From: Scheffersomyces stipitis CBS 6054
Taxonomy: Eukaryota > Ascomycota > Pichiomycetes > Serinales > Debaryomycetaceae
Length of the DNA stretch: 64,000 nucleotides
Direction: 5' to 3'
Assembly: GCF_000209165.1 (NCBI RefSeq)
Contig: NC_009046.1
Location: 1,240,001-1,304,000 of the forward strand
The notes beneath the pieces are model-generated. The model did no database searches and was not told the origin of the DNA. It worked only from the letters and a program-made list of their open reading frames with translations. Made by a program: the position numbers and the translations under genes. Positions 39,062 through 48,377 of this stretch are shown here, one piece after another (within the stretch, counting starts at the first letter, position 1; each line of letters opens with the position of its first letter).

Positions 39062-39878
39062 AATTGTGTCTGTAGAGATAAGTTGTTGACTCCAGAAGAA
39101 ATATCCGCTTTTGTTGAGGAATCAAAGATTAGCCCTAGTTGAAAAATCGCGAAATCTAAAACAGAAAGTTCGCTTTGATGGCAAGTTTGTGTCTACTATT
39201 ACGAACACTTGTTCAAGGAGTCGAGGCACTGCAGGAGTTATAGTTCAAGATAATTTTGTTCTGAAACACACGTTCAAGAAGTTCTAAGAGAAGGCTATGA
39301 TTCTACAAAGAAATGGAACAGTTAGTAACCGCAGAGATGTGCAGGGAAGATTTGTTTGATTCATTTTAGCCTTTTGCAGGCTGCATGTGTGCTGCAAGGT
39401 CAAGAAAATATTGACGTCCCTTATTTTGCAGATCTTGATAGGAGAGGCGCGAGGACTTCCGTCTTCCATAGCGGGACTCTCTTTTCCACCCAAGGTTTTA
39501 ACAAAGATGAGAGACCGTGGTGAAGAAGAATACTGGTAAGCAGGGTTTCGAGTCTTGATGTGCTTCGTGCCTTGGAGATCTGGTGGAGAACTCAAATGAT
39601 TCAAGAATTGCGATAGAAGTGAAATCTGAAAGAGAAAACTTTTGTCTTTCAGAAGACCAAAGTTAAACAATAAGTACTAAGTAGTTTTGACAATTATTTA
39701 TATATTCTCTTGAGATTACGATACATATGCACTGGTATTCATAAGTTTGACAGATGTATCTAAGGAACGTACAGAAATGCTGTACCTGCCTTCTGTTTTC
39801 CTCTCTTTCGCTTCTACTTTCATTTACAACTTTGTCATTTCGCAGCAATCCACTACGTCTATTATACAATTATACAAT
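39062..39878. other. PRM10 promoter and TSR4 3' region
   Basis: This 817 bp stretch lies between two genes on the same strand. A 128-codon frame (39284-39670 minus) starts with TTG rather than ATG and has no recognisable domain. It has poly-A and TTTTCA elements near 39140-39160. No gene is called. Confidence 0.5.
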
Positions 39879-41231
39879 CTAAACACTTTCTTCCCATTGA
39901 ACTCCACACCATTCCTCGATGTATGCCACACGGTTGGAATCGAGCGAATCTTCTGGAACATAGTCCTCGACATCAGTGCAAACAATAATAGTACCCCATG
40001 ACATACCGTTGAGGATATCAGCAATGTTGACTTCGTCATCTTTGATGTTCTCTAAGTCAATAATGGCTTTAGGCATCAACTGTATTTCAAACTGGCGTTC
40101 TGAAGATGGGTTGAATCCTGGCTTAGGCACGTTGAAAGCTCCACCCAAAAACTTCTTAGCTATATCGTCTCTGCCACTGTACAACAAGGGTGTACCGCCG
40201 AGATTGTATCTCAATACTTGTCCTGGGTTATGCTTGACGGTATTAGAGAAGTTTTCGAAATACTTATCGTCCAACATGTTGGAGATCTTGGCTCTGTTGG
40301 GGTCTATACCTGACGCAGAAACAGACGACGTTGAGTCTCTTCTGCTGCCGCTTCCTTGGCCATCTTCCTTGTTAACGTCCATATCTATCAAATGCTTGTA
40401 TTTTTCCAATTCCGGGTCAGCAGCCTCTTTCTTGAACGTTTCCTTGTCTACATATAAAAAGCTACCAGCGTATGCTGGAAGTTCGTATTGGGACTTGTTT
40501 GACTTTCCTTTTTTCTTTGGTATATTTTTGGAAGCAATTTCAGCATACGATTGTTTTGCTGGTTTTTCTTCCTTTTTTGGTTCTTCTTTCTTTCCAAATG
40601 GATTGGCATCAAAAGGACTTTGTTTGGGAGCAAAAGGGTTTTGTGAGGTGGAAGAAGCGAAAGGATTCGACCCTGTAGAAGAACCAAATGGGTTGGATGC
40701 TTTGCTCGAATTGGTTGTGCTCTTGTCAGTTGAAAAGAGGTCCTTGGTCAATTCGATATTGAACTTCTTTTTGTTGTCAAGTTGTAATTTCTCATCCAAA
40801 TCCTTCTGAACAGCTTCGTCTTGTTCTTGTTTAATTTGAGCAATTCTTTCCGCATCTTTGGAAATACCCCTGAATGCTTTTATCGATCCTTTCTTCTTGG
40901 AGCATTGGGCCGTGTTCTTACATCCAAATATATAAAGCACTCTGTCGTACAACTTTCCATCTAAGGGAGAGTATGCCTGGAGCAAAAGAGCCATTTTCTT
41001 TCCACAATTGTCGCAAGTCACCAATTTCTCATCTGGAATCGATTCTGGATGGAGCCATAACGGTTTGCTTCCAATGAAAGTGTCTTCGATTGTGGGAAGG
41101 TCCAGTTCATCGTCATTTTCATCTTCTTCTTCAACTATGGGAGCATCTACAAATCCCAAAAGAACGTCTGATTTCTGGTTCTTGTCTACCAACTCTTCCT
41201 CGTCAGAGGAGTATTCGTCATGTGAAGACAT
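39879..41231 (-). CDS. TSR4: PDCD2-family ribosome assembly chaperone TSR4
   Basis: The protein has 450 residues from the ATG at 41231. It starts with an acidic segment, followed by LLGFVDAPI and the zinc-type TYPP-like region with CDNCGKKMALLLQAYSPLDG and CKNTAQCSKKKGSIKAFRG (about 70-125). A middle section has NPF/SPF-type repeats (NPFGSSTGSNPFASSTSQ). The PDCD2 C-terminal domain (about 290-448) has VLRYNLGGTPLLYSGRDDI, ERQFEIQLMPKAI, NGMSWGTIIVCTDVEDY and the final EEWCGVQWEE. Tsr4 binds nascent Rps2 (uS5) and escorts it into 40S assembly. An adjacent PAC plus RRPE pair in the promoter fits the ribosome-biogenesis role. Confidence 0.9.
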   Translation of the reverse strand: MSSHDEYSSDEEELVDKNQKSDVLLGFVDAPIVEEEDENDDELDLPTIEDTFIGSKPLWLHPESIPDEKLVTCDNCGKKMALLLQAYSPLDGKLYDRVLYIFGCKNTAQCSKKKGSIKAFRGISKDAERIAQIKQEQDEAVQKDLDEKLQLDNKKKFNIELTKDLFSTDKSTTNSSKASNPFGSSTGSNPFASSTSQNPFAPKQSPFDANPFGKKEEPKKEEKPAKQSYAEIASKNIPKKKGKSNKSQYELPAYAGSFLYVDKETFKKEAADPELEKYKHLIDMDVNKEDGQGSGSRRDSTSSVSASGIDPNRAKISNMLDDKYFENFSNTVKHNPGQVLRYNLGGTPLLYSGRDDIAKKFLGGAFNVPKPGFNPSSERQFEIQLMPKAIIDLENIKDDEVNIADILNGMSWGTIIVCTDVEDYVPEDSLDSNRVAYIEEWCGVQWEESV

Positions 41232-41326
41232 TCTGAAATTTCAGGTTTTATCTATAAGGGGTGAATCGTCAATCGACAGACTTGAGTGAATAAAGAGTAT
41301 TTAATGGATTGAAAGTGGTATCTTCA

Positions 41327-41347
41327 GATGAGGTTCCAATTTTTTCA
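41327..41347 (-). promoter_or_regulatory. TSR4: PAC and RRPE pair upstream of TSR4
   Basis: GATGAG (41327-41332) is followed by AATTTTTTCA (41338-41347), about 97-117 bp before the TSR4 start codon. PAC (GATGAG) and RRPE (AAAAATT) together mark ribosome-biogenesis genes across yeasts. Confidence 0.65.
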
Positions 41348-41611
41348 GTGTGCATAAAAATAATTGATTGCGAAAAAATTGACTCTTTAAAACACGATAT
41401 CCCAATTGCAATTGCTGTTATTTCTTGGTCAATTGTTACAATAGGTAGGAGATTCCCATAGATAAACTACTAAATTACTTTTGCCATATTGAATGAGTTT
41501 TTGTCAACTTTTGTTACACTCTTCTTTTTGTATTGCCCTAAACTTTGTATGGTATACTATTAACAGTCTATTCTTATTTACAAGATAATATGTACATCTA
41601 TGTTATTGTCA
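41348..41611. other. IFM1 3' region
   Basis: The distal TSR4 promoter and the 3' end of IFM1 share this A/T-rich stretch, part of a 380 bp gap. Nothing further is seen. Confidence 0.45.
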
Positions 41612-43930
41612 TCACAAGAAACGTTGGTGCTCCACTTCTTCAAATACCTCAATTGTATCGCCAGCTTCAAACTTGTCCCATCTCTCAAAAGCCAAACCAC
41701 ACTCATTGCCCTTTCTGGCCTCCTGAATATCGTCTTTTCCTCTCTTCAACGACGACAAAGTGCCTTCGTAAACTACTTCCTTTGCTCTCAAGACTTTGAC
41801 CCTGGAGCCACGCTTGATACTACCAGTAGATACCTTGCATCCCGCAATCTTGACTTTGCTCTTCTTGACCGAAACCGTGAAAATGTCCTTGATTTCAACA
41901 TCACCGGTAGTCTTGACCTCGATTCTAGGCTTGAGGTGCGACTGTAACTCGTCCGTAACGTCTTCAATAAGACGGTAAATGATGTTATGTTCCTTTATGA
42001 TAACACTATCCTGGTCAGCTTTGTTGATGATCGTCTTGGGTACCTTGATGTTGAAGCAGAGAATCTTCGCATTCAAAGTCTTTGCTAGACTAATATCAGA
42101 CTCAGTTGGTGGACCGGCTTCATGAGAAATCACTACCGATCTAACTTCTTCGTTCCCGAGACCGTCGATACTTTCTTTGATAGCTTCAGCAGAACCAAAG
42201 ACATCTGACTTGATTATATACTTACAGTCTATGATGCTGGGCTCTTCGGTAATAGAAGCAGACAACCCAGCCTTCTTCATCTCGTTGATCATATCCGTCT
42301 TCTTGCTGAGCTCGATTTCTTCTTGTCTCTTTTTGTTGATAGACTCGATATCTCGCGTCATCTGGATCTCTTTTCTTCTTGTTTCTCTGACTTCGGTGAC
42401 TTTTTTAGCTATCAGCTCGCTTTTTGCCTGGATAATATGGTCTCCACTGTCTGGTAAGTCCTTCCAGCCCCATACCTGAATGGGTGTAGACGGACCAGCA
42501 CTCTTCAATGGCTTTCCATTCTCATCTTTCATGCCTCTGACTTTACAGTAGGTGGTGCCAGCAACCAAAATGTCGCCGTTCTTCACCGTACCTCTGCGCA
42601 CAAGCACAGTAGCGATGTTACCCATGCCCTTAACGATTTGAGACTCAATAATCCATCCTTCGGCAGGAATGTTGCTGAACTCGCATTTGAATTCACTCAT
42701 TTCACTCAAAGTGATAACGGCTTCTTCTAACTTATCCATGTTCAATCCCGTTTTCCCAGAAACTCTGACCGTTTGGGTATCCCCACCGTAGTCCTCGATA
42801 TCGATATCTTGCGCAGCGAGATCGCCTAAAACTTTGTCTACATTTACACCCTGCTTATCGCACTTGTTGATCGCCACAATTACTGGTACTCCAGCCTTTT
42901 TGGCATGTTTGATAGCCTCGATCGTCTGAGGCATGACAGAATCATCTGCTGCCACTACCAAGATAACGATATCTGTAATAATGGCACCTCTCTGTCTCAT
43001 CTTTAAGAATGCCGCATGACCGGGGGTATCTAAGAATGTAATTTTCTTCTTGGAAACAGGCGTAATCACTGAAAAAGCTCCGATGTGCTGGGTGATCCCA
43101 CCAAACTCCTGGTCTACTACAGAAGACTTCCTCAAGTAGTCTAAGATGGTGGTTTTTCCGTGGTCTACATGGCCCATGATCGTCACTACAGGAGGTCTTT
43201 CTTTCAACAACTCTGGCTTTACTGCAGCTGGAAATAAATCACCCTCCGTATCCTCACTGATACTTACTTCATAATTATATTCATCAGCAATTAATGAAGC
43301 GTTCTCTTTGTCCAAGATGAAGTTGTGTCTCATATCTTCGTATCCGAGTACCTTTAACTTCTTCAACACATCGTTTAAGGGAATATTCATCGTGGTAGCA
43401 AGATTGGACACCGTGATAAACGGTGGTAGCTGGATGTGCATTTTCTCTACAGGTACCTTCTTGTTCTTTCTGTGTTGAAACAGTTGTTTCTGGTGATGGT
43501 TTTGGTTATGCTGGACGTTTTTTTGGTTTTGGTTTTGATTTTGGTTCTGATTCCGTTTAGAAGTCACATTTTGTTTCGCCTGAGGTTGACCATGGTCAGT
43601 TGGATTAGCGAATCTCTTCAGCAACTTTTCTGGAGAAAAAGGCTTCTTAGGGCTAGTCTTATTGGCTGATGTATTTTCAGATCCTGGACTTTTCCTATTC
43701 ACATTTGTCAAGTTATTGCCATTACTACTCTTCAGATTCATATTGGTTCCCACATTGCCATTTCCTTCTGGCTCTGGAGCCTCTTTCGGTGCAGTTTTGG
43801 CAAATCGCGAGATTCCTCCTCCAGTTCTGGGAAACTTATTGAGGAAACTAGAGTATTCTCTAAATGAGATAGAGACCGGTCTCTCTATTCGACGAATTAC
43901 TGCCCGGCTAACTGGTAATCGAGTTAGCAT
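41612..43930 (-). CDS. IFM1: Mitochondrial translation initiation factor IF2, IFM1
   Basis: The protein has 772 residues from the ATG at 43930. A basic N-terminus (MLTRLPVSRAVIRRIERPV) is the presequence. A low-complexity Asn/Gln/Lys region follows, with NQNQNQNQNQ at about 125-137, then the IF2 N-terminal helical module (LPPFITVSNLATTMNIPLNDVLKKL). The GTPase domain has G1 GHVDHGKT from residue 253, G3 DTPGHAAF, and G4 NKCDK, followed by the beta-barrel and the two C-terminal IF2 domains. It places formyl-Met-tRNA on the mitochondrial small subunit and promotes subunit joining. It is longer than S. cerevisiae Ifm1 (676) because of the low-complexity segment. Confidence 0.96.
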   Translation of the reverse strand: MLTRLPVSRAVIRRIERPVSISFREYSSFLNKFPRTGGGISRFAKTAPKEAPEPEGNGNVGTNMNLKSSNGNNLTNVNRKSPGSENTSANKTSPKKPFSPEKLLKRFANPTDHGQPQAKQNVTSKRNQNQNQNQNQKNVQHNQNHHQKQLFQHRKNKKVPVEKMHIQLPPFITVSNLATTMNIPLNDVLKKLKVLGYEDMRHNFILDKENASLIADEYNYEVSISEDTEGDLFPAAVKPELLKERPPVVTIMGHVDHGKTTILDYLRKSSVVDQEFGGITQHIGAFSVITPVSKKKITFLDTPGHAAFLKMRQRGAIITDIVILVVAADDSVMPQTIEAIKHAKKAGVPVIVAINKCDKQGVNVDKVLGDLAAQDIDIEDYGGDTQTVRVSGKTGLNMDKLEEAVITLSEMSEFKCEFSNIPAEGWIIESQIVKGMGNIATVLVRRGTVKNGDILVAGTTYCKVRGMKDENGKPLKSAGPSTPIQVWGWKDLPDSGDHIIQAKSELIAKKVTEVRETRRKEIQMTRDIESINKKRQEEIELSKKTDMINEMKKAGLSASITEEPSIIDCKYIIKSDVFGSAEAIKESIDGLGNEEVRSVVISHEAGPPTESDISLAKTLNAKILCFNIKVPKTIINKADQDSVIIKEHNIIYRLIEDVTDELQSHLKPRIEVKTTGDVEIKDIFTVSVKKSKVKIAGCKVSTGSIKRGSRVKVLRAKEVVYEGTLSSLKRGKDDIQEARKGNECGLAFERWDKFEAGDTIEVFEEVEHQRFL

Positions 43931-43997
43931 GGTAGACTTGTGAATTGTAGAAGCTCTAAAGTTCTTATTGAAGAAAAGTTGCTGTGAAATATTCTGT

Positions 43998-44013
43998 ATA
44001 ATTTTTCAGTCTG
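43998..44013 (-). promoter_or_regulatory. IFM1: RRPE-like element upstream of IFM1
   Basis: The 16-bp word ATAATTTTTCAGTCTG begins 68 bp before the start codon and is identical to a word at 18832-18847 upstream of PRT1. It contains the coding-strand RRPE core CTGAAAAATT. Mitochondrial ribosome genes of yeasts outside the whole-genome-duplication lineage are known to keep this AATTTT element. Confidence 0.6.
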
Positions 44014-44280
44014 CGAAACTGTATAAAATATTTTACTACTGATAAAGGCAGAAAGATGCGGACTTGACGATACCAGTACTGATTTAAGTAGGGTGAAGAT
44101 CATGTTAACGGAAAGTGAGATGAGAGACTCTTATAACCAATCATCAAATATCTACTCACTCTACATTTTAAAATTTAGTTATTATATATGCAATGAATGT
44201 AGCCTATGAATTCTTTTTGCTTTAGCTTTGCAACTATATCGTGCTATAGCTTCGCACTATTAGATTATCACTTGCGGTAT
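44014..44280. other. DBF4 3' region
   Basis: The remainder of a 350 bp gap between IFM1 and DBF4, A/T-rich, with no coding sequence. Confidence 0.45.
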
Positions 44281-46608
44281 CTACGCATAGCGATAGTCTC
44301 CATTAGATGTCACATATCCCAACGACTTGCTCTCATTCAAAGAAGCGATTAAGTTATCGATATCCTTGAAGTTGCGGTCATCGCTGGCAAAGTTGCGATG
44401 TCTTGTAGAATTTATATGTTCTCTGAAATGATCATATTTGATTCGACAGTTCTCACAGTAGCCTGGAGTCAACTCTTCCTTTTCCTTTTCGGCACTTCTG
44501 CGCTGCTGCTTCTTCATGATGATTCTTCTCTTGAGGTTGTTGAGGTTTCTTGAAGGAACTTGTGATGTCATGGGCCCCAATCCGTTTCCGCCTTGTACTG
44601 CTGAGTTCGAGTCCATCGACATATTAATCGCATTAGAAGCTCCGTTATAGCCAGAAGCAGCAACATCAAGAACTTTCGAATTGGAAACAACTTGGATACA
44701 AGATGAGTTTCTTGACAACGAAATCGGCATCACGGGCTGTTTGAAATTGTACCTCTTAGGCTGAGACAAGATGGTTGTGGTATCTTCGTCATCAAACTCG
44801 TTCTCCTTATCATCATAAGCAGCTTCTGCTTCTGCCTCCGCTTTTCTAGAGCTAGATGTGGCCTCCTCAATTGTGACTTCTTCGTCGTGAACTTTGTCTG
44901 TGCTAGTGCTTGTTCCACTGAAACCAGTAGTCGTGAGCTGGATGCCATTTTTGATGTTGCTCATCATACTATTAGTGGCTTTCTTCAAGAGATCACGATA
45001 CTGTTGTGAAGCGTTCCATTTTCTCATTCTCCTTAGCATCTTACGTTCCGTATTTACATCATTAGGATCACTAATGAAAGGGCACTTACCATCCAATGTC
45101 AAATTCAAAACTGGATAGCTGGAGTCATTCCACTCTCTGATGGCTATAGGTCTGACCTTCTGAGAGAGATCGTAGACATACAAGTAGTTTTTGTCAAAGT
45201 AGTGGAGGTCGTCACGTTTGGCATTCGGATCACGATCTGTCAAGCCAAAGATTTTTTCTTCCTTCAACAAGTTGTACAAGTTATCTTTATGTTTAGTTGA
45301 TTTAGATGCATTAGATACATCTCCTCCAGAAAGTTGAACCATACGATGGACGCTTTCATCGATCCCAGTCACAATGTTAATGCCGAGATTCTTCAAGAAT
45401 CTAAACACCTTTTCATAGTCCCAAACTTTAATTTTAAGCTGGGAAACATTGGAAAAGATATCATTACTGGGATAGTCCTTTCTAGCATTGAACAGTCTTC
45501 TGGAGACGATAATCGTGACGTCGCTATCGTAAAACGGCGTGATTTCACAGCCTACAAGTTTCAAGAGCTTGGAAGCTCTTTTATATTCTGATAATTGGAG
45601 ACGACTATATTCCTGAACTCCTTCGAAGTAGACAATAGATTCTTTCATTATCTTTCTCCACGACTGCTGCCAATGAAGCAACTCATCGCCAGCCAATCTA
45701 TTGAGAGATTTAGCTTGCGTTTGTGTTTGAATTTGAGATTGAAGATTAGATTGTGCTTGTGCTTGTACTTGTGTTTGTAATTGCGATTGAATATGAGATT
45801 CAGTTTTAGAATGTGTATGAATTTGTGTTTGAATTTGAGGTTGAGTTTGAGTTTGAAGATGAGAATGTGTTTGAGATTCTTTATGATTTTCATCATGTTC
45901 ACGATGTTTTTGAAGATGTGATACTAATGGATGCGCGTGGAGTTGTTGCTGTTGTGGATGTGGAGCAGGAGGAGGAAGAAGCTTTTCGACCGGTGCAAGT
46001 GATTGTTTAGTTTCTGTGACGTTTGTATCGATGTGTAGCGAAGGTTTTTGAGAAACCAGAAGAGGTGCGATAATTGGCTGCTTATCAAGTTTCTCAATCT
46101 TCAGAGTTTCTATCAGATTTTCTACTTGAATCAGCTTAACATTATCGACTTGGTTTTCAAGATTTTCATTATCAAGATGATTTTCGTTTTCAGTCTTCTT
46201 CTGTCTTGCCATCTTTTCTTTGTATTCTTTTTCCTTTCTCTGCCTCTCTTCTCGTTCTACCTCTCTTTCTATCTCTACGCTCAATTCAGGTTTCTCTATA
46301 GCATTTCTAAGCGGAGATTTCTGTTCTGGTCGCTGGTTCCATACCCGACGCTTTACCAAGTGATTTGGATCAAGTTTGACAGAAAGCGGACTGACACTGG
46401 TGGGTTTGCTGTTGCCGGAATTAAGACTGGGCTCTCTGTTTTCAGTTCCCACAGGAGATAACCGGACTTTTTGTTTCTTGAAGGGCAGAGGTATGTTGCT
46501 GTTAGTCTCTTTAAGTGGATATCTCGGCTGGTTAAGAGAATTGAATCGTTTTCTGAGATTGACAGCCAGATTCGGAGCTGCCGTGGAAGGTGAGTTTTTA
46601 GAATCCAT
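44281..46608 (-). CDS. DBF4: Cdc7 kinase regulatory subunit DBF4
   Basis: The protein has 775 residues from the ATG at 46608. Near the N-terminus is RYPLKETN, similar to a destruction box; a KEN sequence occurs in DDKENEFDDED. The BRCT-like motif N region (about 320-380) has YFEGVQEYSRLQLSEYKRASKL...GCEITPFYDSDVTIIVSRR. Motif M follows (about 520-580, RPIAIREWND and CPFISDPND). The motif C zinc finger is a clear CCHH: Cys718, Cys721, His731, His737. DBF4 activates and targets Cdc7 to phosphorylate Mcm2-7 at replication origins. Residues about 217-305 are a Gln/His/Thr/Ser repeat tract not expected in the family. An ACGCGT box lies 443 bp upstream (47051-47056), as expected for a G1/S gene. 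Confidence 0.93.
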   Translation of the reverse strand: MDSKNSPSTAAPNLAVNLRKRFNSLNQPRYPLKETNSNIPLPFKKQKVRLSPVGTENREPSLNSGNSKPTSVSPLSVKLDPNHLVKRRVWNQRPEQKSPLRNAIEKPELSVEIEREVEREERQRKEKEYKEKMARQKKTENENHLDNENLENQVDNVKLIQVENLIETLKIEKLDKQPIIAPLLVSQKPSLHIDTNVTETKQSLAPVEKLLPPPAPHPQQQQLHAHPLVSHLQKHREHDENHKESQTHSHLQTQTQPQIQTQIHTHSKTESHIQSQLQTQVQAQAQSNLQSQIQTQTQAKSLNRLAGDELLHWQQSWRKIMKESIVYFEGVQEYSRLQLSEYKRASKLLKLVGCEITPFYDSDVTIIVSRRLFNARKDYPSNDIFSNVSQLKIKVWDYEKVFRFLKNLGINIVTGIDESVHRMVQLSGGDVSNASKSTKHKDNLYNLLKEEKIFGLTDRDPNAKRDDLHYFDKNYLYVYDLSQKVRPIAIREWNDSSYPVLNLTLDGKCPFISDPNDVNTERKMLRRMRKWNASQQYRDLLKKATNSMMSNIKNGIQLTTTGFSGTSTSTDKVHDEEVTIEEATSSSRKAEAEAEAAYDDKENEFDDEDTTTILSQPKRYNFKQPVMPISLSRNSSCIQVVSNSKVLDVAASGYNGASNAINMSMDSNSAVQGGNGLGPMTSQVPSRNLNNLKRRIIMKKQQRRSAEKEKEELTPGYCENCRIKYDHFREHINSTRHRNFASDDRNFKDIDNLIASLNESKSLGYVTSNGDYRYA

Positions 46609-48377
46609 GGTTCATGACTCGAATAAAATGAATTTGGCTGCTACGTCCGAATATTATAAAACTGTATGATAGGTCAATTGCTGCGTATTCTCCGTGTGTT
46701 ACCAGCAAATTTCCTGGTCGAATTTGTAGTTATGTCTGGCTGTAGATGTTTGTTAGTGTTTACTTGAATAGTTCAAAAATCTGAAACTACATCTTTTTTG
46801 GCGTATTTCGCAGGCTTGTTTTTCCGGCAGGAGACACGAAAAAGTAAGCCGCACGTGATGTAAACAGAGGATTACAAACGGAATGGTGGAAGATGGGCAC
46901 CAGTTGGAACATGATCTCGTGGTAGTTTGTTGCTGTGTTAGTGGGGCTTTCTTGGATAGTTCTGGAAAGTTTGGAGTATTTTTGTATTTTTTTGGTGGAT
47001 TTAAAAGGAGCCATCTTTTGCTCGGGCTTGCTGGTTCTGTTAGCATAATTACGCGTCGCTGGATTTTGCAGCCGTAGCAAGAGGAATGCCACAGATGTGA
47101 GTAGCGGGAAAGGAATGGAGTCTGAAGAAAGCCGTGACGGTTCCAAGGAAGTGCAAACAGATATAAGACTCAGTTTCGAGAAGCTGAGTATGGCAATGAT
47201 GTATTTTTTTGTCGCTGTATCGGTATCAATTATAGTGTCCAAAGCGTTCTATTTTGCGCTTTCATTTTGCAACCGCAATGTTATCTCTATGAAAATAGTC
47301 TGGAATCTGTGATACCTTTACTCTACGTTTTTCATTTGAAATGTCTTAATCCAGTCTATGGGTGATGCAATCGTTGCTATTGTAAGCAGAAGGCTGTTTA
47401 TCTCATTCTCCTGGCGGAACTGGCAGGCTCCTTAATAGTCAGACTATTTTATTGTGCATTTTATGAACAGAAAGTCAGACTATTGTGGGAATTATGGGTC
47501 TGGGTCTTTACAAGTCAACCTCACTTAACTGGTTTGGTATCTCATATACAAGTTAAAAGATTTAAGACAAATATATAGCAATTCTTTCCCATAATGTACT
47601 ACTCGTAAGTCTATATAGATCTGTAGAAAAGTGGAATTGCTCCGGAAATATCATTTGGTAATCAACTCCCATACCTTGACTTTAGCCTTCTTCTTAGTAG
47701 TGTTTCTTTCCTTAATTCACTGTTTCTCTATACAATCTCTTCCATACTGGCTCTTCCATACTCCTCTCTGACTCCCAGGCTTAGACGCGCAATGGCTCGT
47801 TTAGGCAGTCTCTCACTGCAACCTGCGCCGTCTGATCCTTGGCTGTACGCAGGCCCAGAGTACCATCCACAATCCACAGTCACTGATATCTCTACCGTCT
47901 AAACCTCAAAAGACACCAAAACAATGGGAAATATTTCTCTTGTTCACGGCTCCAATTTGCAGTTTTCAGAACGTTCCTGACTCCACTCGGCGATATTTTT
48001 GAGCCCTCTCTCCTCATTTGCCAACTCTCACTCTGATCCGAGATTTCGAATGCGCACAGTCTACAGGGAAAATTTTTTTTTTGAATCACCAGCTTTTCTC
48101 CATCTTTCCTCACGAATCGACAGCAATTCGTGAATCCAATATCAGCAGCTTGTTCCAGACTTACTACTTGTGTCCGTTTCTGTCTTCTGGAGTTACTGTG
48201 AATTTTTCCGGAAAAAATCGCTTGAGAATCGCTCAAACACTGAGATCATCCGTCTTTTTCCTTTGCTAACTAACTGCTCCCTGCTGTTTGTATAAATACC
48301 ATTTTTCAGCCGAAAAAGCACCAATTTATAGGGTCAATTTGCCCAAATCGATAAGACGTCATTTAACATAGCTGTAG
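46609..48377. other. Long divergent region between DBF4 and SSH4
   Basis: This 1.77 kb stretch holds an ACGCGT (47051-47056), a CACGTG (46852-46857) and pyrimidine-rich DNA before SSH4. Two small ATG-started frames face each other near 47 kb: minus 46787-47014 (75 codons, MAPFKSTKKIQKYSKL...) and plus about 47115-47312 (65 codons with one hydrophobic segment). Neither has a known domain, and I cannot support either as a gene. Confidence 0.45.

Noticed and set aside
39284..39670. 128-codon frame upstream of PRM10
   Set aside because: Starts with TTG, no domain, and lies in a promoter region.
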